NCBI GenBank assembly: GCA_003158855.1
Contig: PMLJ01000012.1
Location: 65,516 to 113,637, forward strand
Source of the DNA: Acidimicrobiaceae bacterium
GTDB taxonomy: Bacteria > Actinomycetota > Acidimicrobiia > Acidimicrobiales > RAAP-2
Reading direction: 5' to 3'
Length of the DNA stretch: 48,122 nucleotides
Positions 15,514 through 23,990 of the stretch are shown here, one piece after another. The position numbers were made by a program, and so were the translations under genes. The notes beneath the pieces are model-generated. The model was not told the origin of the DNA. It made no database searches and worked only from the letters and a program-made list of their open reading frames with translations. Every line of letters starts with the position of its first letter. Position 1 is the stretch's first letter.

Positions 15514-17769
15514 CTACTGGCGGGCCATGCCTTCTCTCGCCGCGGTCACCTTCTCCTCGGTACCATCCTGCGAAACTAGTTGAATGTCCACCCGTTCGAG
15601 TTTGCCTACGAAGGCGAACTCGCCTTCGTAGCGCTTGGAGACCGGCGAACCCTGGTCGCGGCCGATGCTCATGCCGATGGTCGACATCATTCGCATGAGT
15701 ACCGGCAGGTGATACGAACCAGCCTTTCGTCCATCGATGGTGAGGGCCACGTCGGCATCATTCTTCCCGCGTCGGAATTTGAGGCCAATCACCGAAGGCC
15801 CGGTCGGGACCGGCTCGACCGACTCGACAATGTAGTGGTCGTTGAAGAAGTTGTAGTCAAAGACCAGGCGGTCGTCCTGGATGAACAGGCTGACCCCCGC
15901 GTTCTCGGTTCCAAACGCCATCACGACCCCCTCGCCGCCCGCCGGCCGATCGATTACGGCGTCCAGATCCCAACTGCGCCCACCAATCCCCGCCGCCGCC
16001 TGCGGAGGGATCGGGTTCAGCGGAGGGTAGTAGGTGTAGTGCCGGCTCGGAGGATGAGGAGAGTTTTCACGGAACCTCGCACCGAAGAGTTCCAATCCAC
16101 GATCATCCAACGGCAAGACGTCGTACTCTTCGGCGTCTTGCCACCAAAGGTCGATGAGTTCGGCGAGTAGCTCTGGATTGGACGACGCGAGGTCGTGGCA
16201 CTCGGAGTTGTCGACCGCGACGTGGTAGAGCTCCCAGCGATCATCATCGAATGAAACACCGGGCACGTGGCGCGTCACGGCCTTCCAGCCCTCGCGATAC
16301 ATCGCTCGATGGCCGCCCATCTCGAAGTACTGCCTCGTTCTCGGGTTCGCCACGTCCTCGCCGCTGAAGGTGTAGGCAATCGACGTTCCGGCTATGGGCA
16401 TCTGCTCGAGTCCTCGATAGACGTCGGGCACGTTCACCCCCGTCGACTCGTAGACGGTGGGCGCGATATCGGTGACGTAGTGGAACTGGCGGCGCACCTC
16501 GCCCTTCGCCTCGATCCCGCGAGGCCAGTGCGCGATGAGCGGAACGTGCACTCCGCCTTCGTGAGTGTTCTGCTTGTACCACTTGAAGGGCGTGTTGCCG
16601 GCTTGGGCCCAACCCCACGGGTAGTTCGAGTGGCTGCTGGGCCCCCCGATGTCGTCGAGCCGCTGGACCGCTTCGTCGGGACTCTCCATCAAAAGATTGA
16701 AGTACTTCATCTCGTGCAGGACCCCGAATGGTCCGCCTTCCTGGGACGCCCCGTTATCCGACATCAGCAGAATCAGCGTGTTGTCGAGCTCGTCGAGCTC
16801 GTCGAGGCTCTTGACCAACCTTCCAATCTGCGCGTCGGTGTGTTCAAGGAACGCCGCGAACGCCTCCTGCAGCCGGCACGCCAACTTCTTTTGGTTCTCC
16901 GGCAGCGATTCCCACGGTTCGACGCCGGGGTTTCGCGGCGCCAGTTCAGTGTTGGCGTCGATGATTCCCAGTTCCTTTTGACGGGCGAACCAGCGATCGC
17001 GCGCGACGTCCCATCCCTCGTCGTAGCGGCCGCGATGCCTGGCGAGGTACTCGGCGGGCGCCTGGTGCGGGGCGTGCATCGCGCCAAAGGCGAAGTAGTT
17101 GAAGAACGGCCGATCGGGACGGATCGACTTGGCATCATGGATGAACTCGAGCGCGTGGTCAACGAGGTCCTCACTCAGGTGATAGCCGTCAGCCACGCTC
17201 CTCGGAGGTTCGACGCGGTGATTGTCGTAGACGAGATCGGGCGCGAACTGATCAGTCTCACCGTCGAGGAATCCGTAGTAGCGGTCAAAGCCCCGGGCGA
17301 GCGGCCACTGGTCGAACGGACCCGCCGAGGACGAGTTCTCCATCGAGACCAGGTGCCACTTGCCTACCGCGAACGTCGTGTAGCCGCTGTCGCGCATCAC
17401 TTCGGCCATCGTGCAGGCGTGATTGGACACTTGACCGCGCATGCTCGGAAAGCCCGAACTCCAGTTGGAGATGCCCCGCATGCCTACGCTGTGGTGATTG
17501 CGACCGGTCAGCAGTGCCGCGCGCGTCGGCGAACAGAGCGGCGTGACGTGAAAGTTCGAGTAGCGCAGCCCGCCCGCCGCCAACGCATCGATATTCGGGG
17601 TCGCCAGGTCGGAGCCGAAGCAACTCAAGTGCGAGAACCCGAGGTCGTCGATCAGGATGACCACCACGTTGGGCGCGCCCTCTTTCGGGTGCGTCAGCGT
17701 GGGCCACCACGGAGTCGAATCGGCCAAGGTTCTTCCGATCTCTCCTTCGAACGGCTCGAAACGCTTCAT
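15514..17769 (-). CDS. Type I sulfatase (arylsulfatase family)
   Basis: 751 residues, in the range of large arylsulfatase A/choline-sulfatase-like enzymes. NVVVILIDDLGFSHL gives the metal-binding Asp pair (41-42). The formylglycine site is CSPTR at 79-83, so Cys79 must be oxidised by a formylglycine-generating enzyme; none is encoded here. VGKWHL, GAMHAPHQAP and LMSDNGASQEGG supply further active-site residues. The C-terminal 200 residues form the usual beta-rich domain. No signal peptide is seen, so it may be cytoplasmic. ATG 17769 is preceded by a G-run at 3 nt; a GTG at 17793 is possible. It lies 46 nt after the PfkB gene. It would release sulfate from an organic sulfate ester. Confidence 0.92.
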   Translation of the reverse strand: MKRFEPFEGEIGRTLADSTPWWPTLTHPKEGAPNVVVILIDDLGFSHLSCFGSDLATPNIDALAAGGLRYSNFHVTPLCSPTRAALLTGRNHHSVGMRGISNWSSGFPSMRGQVSNHACTMAEVMRDSGYTTFAVGKWHLVSMENSSSAGPFDQWPLARGFDRYYGFLDGETDQFAPDLVYDNHRVEPPRSVADGYHLSEDLVDHALEFIHDAKSIRPDRPFFNYFAFGAMHAPHQAPAEYLARHRGRYDEGWDVARDRWFARQKELGIIDANTELAPRNPGVEPWESLPENQKKLACRLQEAFAAFLEHTDAQIGRLVKSLDELDELDNTLILLMSDNGASQEGGPFGVLHEMKYFNLLMESPDEAVQRLDDIGGPSSHSNYPWGWAQAGNTPFKWYKQNTHEGGVHVPLIAHWPRGIEAKGEVRRQFHYVTDIAPTVYESTGVNVPDVYRGLEQMPIAGTSIAYTFSGEDVANPRTRQYFEMGGHRAMYREGWKAVTRHVPGVSFDDDRWELYHVAVDNSECHDLASSNPELLAELIDLWWQDAEEYDVLPLDDRGLELFGARFRENSPHPPSRHYTYYPPLNPIPPQAAAGIGGRSWDLDAVIDRPAGGEGVVMAFGTENAGVSLFIQDDRLVFDYNFFNDHYIVESVEPVPTGPSVIGLKFRRGKNDADVALTIDGRKAGSYHLPVLMRMMSTIGMSIGRDQGSPVSKRYEGEFAFVGKLERVDIQLVSQDGTEEKVTAAREGMARQ

Positions 17770-17815
17770 GTTCCCCCCGGTGCTCAGTGCCACGATAGGG
17801 CACCGACGCCGCTCG

Positions 17816-18748
17816 CTAGAAGGACGCGGCGAGCCTCGCAGAAATCACGTCGCGTGGCGGGCACGTGGCGGGGCCGAGAGTGCTGATGGCGATGGCGGCA
17901 CCAACGTTGGCCCTGCGCAGGGCTTCGATGACGTCGGTCCCCCTCGCCAGTTCGGCTAGCAACACGCCGTTGTGCACATCACCCGCGCCGTTCGTGTCGA
18001 CCACCTCGATCGCGAAGGCCGGCACCTCGAATGCGCCGCCGTGCGCCTGGGCGGCGACGCAACCGAGCGCACCGCTTCGCACCACCACCCCGCGAGAGCC
18101 GGTGAGCTCCAGGAGTTTCTTCGCGCTGACGCTCGCCACCGCTTCGCCGCTGAGCGACGTCGCCTCGCTGGCGTTGCACAGGAACCAGTCGGTTCGCGCC
18201 ATGACCTCGTGCAGTATCCCATCGGGGATATCGAGCACCCGCGGACCGGGATCGAACGCCACGACGACCGCCACTGGGAGCTGGCGCAGCCACGTAATCG
18301 TCTGCGCCCCAATGGCTGGGTATACGAAGTTGTAGCCCGAGAGGAACACGAAGTCGCCGTCGGCGATGCCCACCGACAGGAGTTCCGACGCGCTCAAGGT
18401 CCCCTCGGCACCTGGCGACGTGACGAATGTTCTCTCCCCGTCATCCTCGACGAGCACTACGCAAAGACCCAGGTCCTGATCGTCGCGCGCGGGCACCGCC
18501 ACGTCTATCGCTTCGTGGCGCAGGGCTTCGAGAGCGATATCGGCGAAGGGCCCGTTCCCAAGTTGCCCCACGTACGTGACCGCCATGCCCTGGCGAGCCG
18601 CGGCGCTCATGGCGTTGAAACCACCCCCGGCCGTGACGAGCCGGTCGGTGGCGAGCGAATCAGAACCGCGCAGCGGAAGGTCCGTGATCTTCAGCACCAG
18701 ATCGAGCATGACCGTGTCCAGACCGAATAGCCGCGGTGACGTCTTCAT
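17816..18748 (-). CDS. PfkB-family carbohydrate/nucleoside kinase
   Basis: 310 residues. The N-terminal LFGLDTVMLDLVLKI and GGGFNAMSAAARQG form the substrate side of the ribokinase fold, and DTNGAGDVHNGVL at 251-263 is the PfkB signature with catalytic Asp257 and the GAGD anion hole. LCNASEATSL is the usual N/E motif that binds Mg. ATG 18748 has AAGGTG 7 nt upstream and lies 11 nt after the ADP-ribosylglycohydrolase gene, so both are co-transcribed. The pairing is like E. coli yegU-yegV. It may phosphorylate the ribose or other sugar freed by the neighbour hydrolase. The exact substrate cannot be read from sequence. Confidence 0.9.
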   Translation of the reverse strand: MKTSPRLFGLDTVMLDLVLKITDLPLRGSDSLATDRLVTAGGGFNAMSAAARQGMAVTYVGQLGNGPFADIALEALRHEAIDVAVPARDDQDLGLCVVLVEDDGERTFVTSPGAEGTLSASELLSVGIADGDFVFLSGYNFVYPAIGAQTITWLRQLPVAVVVAFDPGPRVLDIPDGILHEVMARTDWFLCNASEATSLSGEAVASVSAKKLLELTGSRGVVVRSGALGCVAAQAHGGAFEVPAFAIEVVDTNGAGDVHNGVLLAELARGTDVIEALRRANVGAAIAISTLGPATCPPRDVISARLAASF

Positions 18749-18759
18749 GCAATCGCACC

Positions 18760-19782
18760 TTACCGACGCAGGGCGAGGAGCTCGCCCGCGATCTTGGCCA
18801 GATCCAACGAATTCGTCTCCTCGACCAGCGCAACGGCCCACGACGGGAACGACTGCGTTCCGCCGCACGCCCCGGCCATTGCGCCGGTGATTGCGCCGAT
18901 GGTGTCGCAGTCACCGCCGAGTGACGCGGCGACGCAGCAGGCGCTCCACGAGTCATGCCCGTAGGCGGCGAGCAGGGCGAACGCCGCGGGCACCGATTCA
19001 TTGGAGGCCAGACTCGTGCCGATCTCCCGGTTGATCGCATCGATGAGGGCGATCCCCTTGCAGGAACGCCCCAGCTCGACGGCTCTCGCAATCTGCGCCG
19101 CAACTCGGGGGCCCTCGCTCGGCGCGCCGAACGTTTCGCCGATGAGCGCGGCCCGGATTCCCCGATCGATGGCGACCGCGTACGGCGCGCGGTCTATCCC
19201 GGCGCTCACCACCGCGGCGACGGCGGCCGCGGCGCTGATCGCCACCGACGTGTTGTGCGTCGGGGCGCTCACCTCGACGACCCGGGCGACGAGGGCTTCG
19301 AGGTTGTTGCTCGTGCACACGATCCCCACCGGCGCCACCCGCATCGCGGCGCCGTTGGTCACGCCCGCGAGACCCGACTCGGAGAGATCCGCACCCTCCT
19401 CGATGTTGCGCAGGGCCTTCCTCGTCGAGGGTCCGAGCAGATCGAGGATTCCGCGAGCTCGCACGCTCTCCTCCCATTCAAGGAGGCGCCGGGCGTACGC
19501 CTTGGCGTCGAACGAGTCAAAGGAAGCCAGCAGCACGTCGGCGAGAATGAGCGCCTGCTCGGTGTCATCAGTGACCGTCGCCGCAGTGAGACCGGCAGCG
19601 AATGGATGCGTCGGGCTCGACGGTTGAAAATCCCTCACCAACTCACCGAATTCCTTGACCACATCTTCACGAGTGAGCGACTGCGTTGGCATGCCGAGCG
19701 CGTCGCCGACTGCGAGACCCGCGAGGGTCGCGTACGCGCGATCGAGCGCCTTTGGGTCAACCACTGCGTCGCTGGCGCTCAT
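18760..19782 (-). CDS. ADP-ribosylglycohydrolase-family protein (DraG/ARH fold)
   Basis: 340 residues. LAGLAVGDALGMPTQ and VTDDTEQALILAD (TDDTE at 71-75) are the N-terminal metal-site motifs; LGGDCDTIGAITGAMAGA near residue 297 is the C-terminal one. The family binds two Mg ions and hydrolyses N-glycosidic bonds of ADP-ribosyl or other ribosyl groups. ATG 19782 has no Shine-Dalgarno but follows TAACTT by 7 nt, so transcription probably starts at the start codon. It is the first of four minus-strand genes and is divergent from an NCS1 permease. This setting argues for a small-molecule N-riboside substrate rather than ADP-ribosylated protein; that is inference. Confidence 0.88.
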   Translation of the reverse strand: MSASDAVVDPKALDRAYATLAGLAVGDALGMPTQSLTREDVVKEFGELVRDFQPSSPTHPFAAGLTAATVTDDTEQALILADVLLASFDSFDAKAYARRLLEWEESVRARGILDLLGPSTRKALRNIEEGADLSESGLAGVTNGAAMRVAPVGIVCTSNNLEALVARVVEVSAPTHNTSVAISAAAAVAAVVSAGIDRAPYAVAIDRGIRAALIGETFGAPSEGPRVAAQIARAVELGRSCKGIALIDAINREIGTSLASNESVPAAFALLAAYGHDSWSACCVAASLGGDCDTIGAITGAMAGACGGTQSFPSWAVALVEETNSLDLAKIAGELLALRR

Positions 19783-19789
19783 CTTGGTC

Positions 19790-19795
19790 AAGTTA
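19790..19795 (-). promoter_or_regulatory. Leaderless -10 box of the ADP-ribosylglycohydrolase operon
   Basis: TAACTT on the minus strand, 7 nt before ATG 19782. The divergent permease starts at 19928, so about 145 bp hold both promoters. Confidence 0.5.
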
Positions 19796-19927
19796 GCCGG
19801 ACTGTTCTTCTTCGAGCGAGGAACACGGCGCAAGGACGAGGGCGCAATGTTGACCAAACATCTCCGAAATGCTGCCTCTTCTGCCTAAAATCTGGCCTAC
19901 GAATTGCAACGCTGCCAAGGAGGCCAC

Positions 19928-21397
19928 GTGAGTGACGAACTTTCCGAGATTCTGGGAACGGGTGGCGGCGACGCACTTCGCGTTGAGGAGAACGGCATCA
20001 ACGTCATCGCGGAGTCCGAACGAAGGGGTCACCCTCGTGAACTCTTCTGGCCGTGGTTCGGCGCCAACATCTCGGTGCTCGGCCTTGGTTACGGCTCGTA
20101 CGTCCTGGGTTTCGGAATCTCCTTCTGGCAGGCGGTCGTGGTCGGCCTGGTCGGCATCTGCGTGAGCTTCCTGCTCTGCGGCATCATCGCCACCGCCGGC
20201 AAGCGCGGATCCGCCCCCACCATGGTCCTCAGCCGCGCGGCCTTCGGGATCCGCGGCAATCGCCTGCCATCAGCGATTTCGTGGCTTCTTTGCGTGGGCT
20301 GGGAGACGGCGCTGTCGGTCATCGCGGTGCTCGCAACATCCACCGTCTTCACCCGGCTCGGCTGGGGCGGCGGCACCGGCGTGAAGGTCACGGCGCTCAT
20401 CGTCATCGGCGTGCTCATTGTTGGCGGAGGCGTGATGGGCTTCGATCTCATCATGCGCATGCAGGCCATCATCACGGTCGTCACCGGCGTGCTCTCGGTC
20501 TTCTTCATCATCCTCACCCTCAAGCACATCAGCTGGCACGTGGTCTCGCACGTGCCCGTCGGCTCGGCGCAGAGTCTGATCGGCGCGCTCGTCTTCGTGA
20601 TGACCGGATTCGGCCTCGGATGGGTGAACGCCGCCGCCGACTACTCGCGCTACCTGCCCCGCGACGCCTCAACCAAGGGCGTGGTGTGGTGGACGACGTT
20701 CGGCTCGTCCGTGGCCCCGCTCATCCTGCTCTTCTTCGGTCTCATGCTCGCCGGATCGTCGAAAGCGCTCAGCAGCTCCATCGGCAACGACCCGGTGGGC
20801 GCCCTCGCCAACCTGCTGCCCACGTGGTTCCTGGTGCCCTTCGCCGTCGTCGCCATTCTCGGGCTGGTGGGTGGCGCGGTCCTGGACATCTACTCGTCGG
20901 GTCTGTCGCTGCTCTCGGCGGGCATAAGGATCCCGCGCTACGCCGCGGCGGGCGTCGACGGGGTCATCATGATCGGCGGCACCATCTACATCGTCTTCGC
21001 CGCGGGCAGTTTCCTCTACCAGTTCGAGGGCTTCCTCATCACGGTCGGAGTCCTCATCGCCGCGTGGTGCGGGGTGTTCCTCGGCGACCTGGTGCTTCGC
21101 AAGAAGGACTACTCCGACGCCGATCTCTTCAACGACGCCGGCCGCTACGGCGACATCCGGCTCGTCCCGATGCTCACGATCATCATCGCCAGCGCTATTG
21201 GCTGGGGACTGGTGACCAACAACTATGCGTCGTGGCTGACCTGGCAGGGTTACCTGCTGAAGCCGCTGGGGCTCGGTGGCAAGTCGGGCGCGTGGGCCTA
21301 CGCGAACCTTGGAGTCCTCGCGGCGTTGGCGCTGAGCTTCGTGGTGACGGTGATCTTCGACCGCCAGCGCGTCCTCGAGCAAGAGTCCCTCGTCTGA
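19928..21397 (+). CDS. NCS1-family nucleobase/nucleoside:cation symporter
   Basis: 489 residues with about 12 membrane segments. The cytosolic N-terminus has GINVIAESERRGHPRELFWP, then FGANISVLGLGYGSYVLGFG for TM1; the GFGLGWVNAAADYSRYLPR segment is the hallmark of purine-cytosine permeases. It should import a nucleobase, nucleoside or similar ring compound with Na+ or H+. The start is GTG 19928 with AAGGAGG 5 nt upstream; the frame is open from 19904, but that part contains the Shine-Dalgarno itself. It is divergent from the ADP-ribosylglycohydrolase operon and convergent with the isochorismatase-like gene. Confidence 0.9.
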   Translation: MSDELSEILGTGGGDALRVEENGINVIAESERRGHPRELFWPWFGANISVLGLGYGSYVLGFGISFWQAVVVGLVGICVSFLLCGIIATAGKRGSAPTMVLSRAAFGIRGNRLPSAISWLLCVGWETALSVIAVLATSTVFTRLGWGGGTGVKVTALIVIGVLIVGGGVMGFDLIMRMQAIITVVTGVLSVFFIILTLKHISWHVVSHVPVGSAQSLIGALVFVMTGFGLGWVNAAADYSRYLPRDASTKGVVWWTTFGSSVAPLILLFFGLMLAGSSKALSSSIGNDPVGALANLLPTWFLVPFAVVAILGLVGGAVLDIYSSGLSLLSAGIRIPRYAAAGVDGVIMIGGTIYIVFAAGSFLYQFEGFLITVGVLIAAWCGVFLGDLVLRKKDYSDADLFNDAGRYGDIRLVPMLTIIIASAIGWGLVTNNYASWLTWQGYLLKPLGLGGKSGAWAYANLGVLAALALSFVVTVIFDRQRVLEQESLV

Positions 21398-21414
21398 GCT
21401 GCCCGGCGAAGCCC

Positions 21415-21975
21415 CTAGTCCAGTTGCTCGATCCACTGCGCGGCGGTGACGACGGTCGCCTGGCGGGGAAAGACCTTCTCCATCAGGAGGCGGTGCACTT
21501 CGGGGTCAGCGTCGGCGCACGCGTCGCTCAGAATGGTGATCTTGAAGTCGAGATCGGCGGCGTGGCGCGTCGTCGAGAGCACGACGCCGCTCGTCGCTAT
21601 ACCGCAGAGCACCAGCGAATCAACGTCGAGCGATCGCAGGACCACGTCAAGGTCACTCCCAGCGAAGGCGCTTACGCGGCGCTTGGTCACGGTCACTTCT
21701 CCTTCGATTGGCGCGAGCCTCGCGTGCACCTGGGTCGAATCGGCGCTCTCGCTCATCGTGCTCGAGCCCGCGAGCACCGAGAACGACTGATTCTTCGGGT
21801 TCGCCTCGGGTGCGCCGTCGCGAAACGCCACGCGCACGTAGATGATGGGCATCTTCGCCGCCCGCGCGGCGCTCTGGACCGAGCCGATGACGCTCAAGAG
21901 CTCTTCGGAGCCTTCGGCGAACCGTGCGACGATTCCATTCTGCATGTCCATTATGAGCAGTGCTTGGTTTGCCAC
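21415..21975 (-). CDS. Isochorismatase-family cysteine hydrolase
   Basis: 186 residues with the Asp-Lys-Cys triad of the family: Asp10 in LLIMDMQNG, Lys98 in VTVTKRRVSAF and Cys124 in LVLCGIATSGVV. The CGIATSGVVLST loop is closer to the amidohydrolase members (nicotinamidase, carbamoylase, ureidoacrylate-type) than to true isochorismatases, which lack the Cys. The gene is convergent with the permease, 17 nt apart. An amidohydrolase next to a nucleobase permease would suit opening or deamidation of a ring compound. ATG 21975 has GGAGAC upstream. Substrate unknown. Confidence 0.9.
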   Translation of the reverse strand: MANQALLIMDMQNGIVARFAEGSEELLSVIGSVQSAARAAKMPIIYVRVAFRDGAPEANPKNQSFSVLAGSSTMSESADSTQVHARLAPIEGEVTVTKRRVSAFAGSDLDVVLRSLDVDSLVLCGIATSGVVLSTTRHAADLDFKITILSDACADADPEVHRLLMEKVFPRQATVVTAAQWIEQLD

Positions 21976-22005
21976 GTTGTCTCCTTCATCGCCGCGTGCG
22001 CGTTG

Positions 22006-22266
22006 CTAGAACTCTCTTGATCCCATGAACCTATTGACCTTCGGGCGCACCGACGCGAAGTAGATGGTCGCGAGTATCCAGCCGAACGGGGTTAGGTTCG
22101 AGACGGCCAGGACGACGATCCACGCCGTCTTGGAGGACTTCGCTTGGTAGAAGGCCACGCCCGTCTTCTTCGACGCGTTGACAATCGCCAAGATCGGCGC
22201 GACCCACGAGACCATCATCAGGGGCGCGAAAATCGTCGCGTTGGGTCCGAAGATCGCAGCGATCAT
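22006..22266 (-). CDS. Small two-TM membrane protein
   Basis: 86 residues with hydrophobic stretches at about 11-29 (IFAPLMMVSWVAPILAIVNA) and 47-70 (TAWIVVLAVSNLTPFGWILA), a KKTG-containing loop between them and the end VRPKVNRFMG. This resembles small actinobacterial membrane proteins of the DUF2516/PLDc_N kind, but I cannot assign a family firmly. No Shine-Dalgarno is seen; TACGAT lies 5 nt before ATG 22266, as in leaderless genes. It lies 30 nt upstream of the isochorismatase-like gene on the same strand and may be co-transcribed with it. Confidence 0.65.
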   Translation of the reverse strand: MIAAIFGPNATIFAPLMMVSWVAPILAIVNASKKTGVAFYQAKSSKTAWIVVLAVSNLTPFGWILATIYFASVRPKVNRFMGSREF

Positions 22267-22271
22267 GCCAA

Positions 22272-22277
22272 ATCGTA
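22272..22277 (-). promoter_or_regulatory. Leaderless -10 box of the small membrane protein gene
   Basis: TACGAT on the minus strand, 5 nt before ATG 22266. Confidence 0.4.
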
Positions 22278-22356
22278 ACCGTCAATCAGAGGACAAGCGA
22301 CCGGGGTGCCCTGGTCGGCGGCCGTCACGAGGTGGGCATCTGAAAAGACGGGCGGA

Positions 22357-23181
22357 TTACTTGGACAACTTGTTCTGAAGGTTCACGATCTGCTTGAACA
22401 GCGCGCCCAGCTCGTTGCTCAGCGCCGAGATCTGGGCGCTGGTGACGGGCGTCTTCTTGTTCTCAAGAATCAGGATCTCGTCCGCGCTCACTTCGCTCTG
22501 CGTCGTGGCAAACGATGTGAGCAAACCGTTGAACGTGGCGTTCGGACCATTGGCGTCGCTCAGAAGGCTCTGGGACTCCGCCTTGAGGTTCTCGCTGGCG
22601 TAGAGATCGTCGGCGACCGTCGATGACTTCACGTCGAGCGCTTCGGTATCGAGCTGCATTGCGTAGAGCACGGCAACCGCCCCGACGCTCCACGGGGCGT
22701 AGCCGACCGGCCCGCCGTTCACGTCGACCGAGAGCAGATAGATGTCGGATCCCACGTTCGCCGACTGGTAGTAGATCCGTCCGGTGTTGCGCGCGATGTC
22801 TTCAGCGCTGGACTGCTTCGGATACGCCAGGTAGGCGCTCGCCAGGGAACGGACGTCGGCGATGAACTTCTCCACGACGGCCTTTTGCGATGAAGGGACG
22901 CTGGCCTTGGACGCCAGCGTCGCCTCGGCGACCAGGGCTTGCATGTCCTGTGCGGCGACGCTCTCTTCCTTGCTCCTCGCCTTCTTGCACTTGGAGGACT
23001 CGCAGAAGAAGTAGTCCCGGATGTTGTTGACGTAGGTGTCGGCGTGCTTCACAATGGTCCTGGTCGCCGACGTCGTCGTGGCGGCTGAGGCCCCGCTGAG
23101 TGGAAGGGCGCAGCATCCCACCGTTAGCAGGCTCGCCAGAAAACCGCTCGCCACCCTCTTTGAATTCATGATCAGTCCCAC
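22357..23181 (-). CDS. Secreted protein of unknown function
   Basis: 274 residues from GTG 23181, chosen because AAGGAG lies 6 nt upstream; an ATG four codons later is possible. The N-terminus has a signal peptide (SKRVASGFLASLLTVGCCALPL, cleavage likely after SGASA). The mature part is helical, rich in Ala, Ser, Glu and Lys, with one close cysteine pair in FFCESSKCKKARS. The C-terminus ISALSNELGALFKQIVNLQN looks like a coiled coil. I recognise no domain. LTVGC resembles a lipobox but lacks the usual residue at -3, so a lipoprotein is less likely. A possible 71-75 codon gene lies just upstream. Confidence 0.75.
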   Translation of the reverse strand: MGLIMNSKRVASGFLASLLTVGCCALPLSGASAATTTSATRTIVKHADTYVNNIRDYFFCESSKCKKARSKEESVAAQDMQALVAEATLASKASVPSSQKAVVEKFIADVRSLASAYLAYPKQSSAEDIARNTGRIYYQSANVGSDIYLLSVDVNGGPVGYAPWSVGAVAVLYAMQLDTEALDVKSSTVADDLYASENLKAESQSLLSDANGPNATFNGLLTSFATTQSEVSADEILILENKKTPVTSAQISALSNELGALFKQIVNLQNKLSK

Positions 23182-23206
23182 GTGCGTCTCCTTGTGCCGA
23201 CCAACC

Positions 23207-23422
23207 TTAAGCGACCGGCTTCGCGTCGATCTTCTGCGGCGCGCCAAACCCAGTCACCGATTGACGAATGCGCGGCCGTTCCACCGGGGAGTTGAAACTC
23301 CAAACCCGTTCGAGTTCGAGGATCCGCACACTTCCTTCTTCCTTTGACGCGGCAACGAACGAGTGCGCCAGACCGAGACGGCGCACGCCGAGGCGCCGGG
23401 CCGTCAGCGATACGCCGATCAT
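23207..23422 (-). CDS. Possible small protein upstream of the secreted protein gene
   Basis: 71 codons from ATG 23422 to a stop 25 nt before the next gene. The sequence starts MIGVSLTARRLGVRRLGLAH and ends PQKIDAKPVA; it is basic with no motif I recognise. The position just ahead of a good Shine-Dalgarno and the same strand argue for a short leader cistron. Mixed third-codon GC and absence of a clear RBS argue against. The divergent region to 23487 otherwise shows nothing definite. Confidence 0.3.
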   Translation of the reverse strand: MIGVSLTARRLGVRRLGLAHSFVAASKEEGSVRILELERVWSFNSPVERPRIRQSVTGFGAPQKIDAKPVA

Positions 23423-23487
23423 CAATGATTTCAAGTAATCAGGCCCCCACTAATAGAGTGAGCCCAAGAACGAATGAGGAGAAGAGC

Positions 23488-23811
23488 ATGTTGATAGTGA
23501 CGACGAACGATCTTCCGGGCTACAGAATCACCAGCGTCATTGGCGAGGTCAACGGCCTTACGGTGCGGACCCGAAACGTCGGGGCGCAGATCGGCGCTAC
23601 ATTCAAGGCGCTCGGCGGAGGCGAACTTCGTGGCCTCACCAAGCAACTGCAGGAGGCTCGCGCCGAGGCGCTCACCCGCCTGAAGGAAGCCGCCGAGGCC
23701 GTTGGCGCGAACGCCGTGCTCGCGATGCGCTATGACTCGAACGAACTCGCAGGGACCTTCCAGGAAATCTTGGCCTACGGCACTGCGGTCGTCGCGGAGC
23801 AGGCTTCCTAG
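23488..23811 (+). CDS. YbjQ/UPF0145-family protein
   Basis: 107 residues. TNDLPGYRITSVIGEVNGLTVR, the AQIGATFKALGGGELRGLTK segment and VGANAVLAMRYDSNEL follow the YbjQ (heavy-metal-binding-like, UPF0145) family, small pentameric proteins with no proven role. ATG 23488 has GAGGAGAAG 5 nt upstream, and similarity begins at this Met although the frame is open from 23344. It is likely monocistronic: two terminator-like hairpins follow the stop. Confidence 0.88.
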   Translation: MLIVTTNDLPGYRITSVIGEVNGLTVRTRNVGAQIGATFKALGGGELRGLTKQLQEARAEALTRLKEAAEAVGANAVLAMRYDSNELAGTFQEILAYGTAVVAEQAS

Positions 23812-23862
23812 TCGAGATGAGTCTCGAGTCGCGATGGCCGAGTCCCCCGCAAGCCTGCGGGG
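23812..23862 (+). terminator. Tandem hairpins after the YbjQ gene
   Basis: TCGAGA-TGAG-TCTCGA (23812-23827) begins directly at the stop codon, and CCCCGCA-AGCC-TGCGGGG follows at 23845-23862. Both are perfect but lack a T-run, so they could be U-less terminators or only mRNA 3' structure. Confidence 0.4.
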
Positions 23863-23990
23863 CCGCCGATTCGGAAGCTTCGCAGACCTCCCCGCTGAAG
23901 GGATCCTTGACCACGAGAGGAAATGGGCATAGAAACTAATGAGGGTAATCAATGTTCTCGCCTCGAGATTCCAATGACTGAAGGAGGGTA

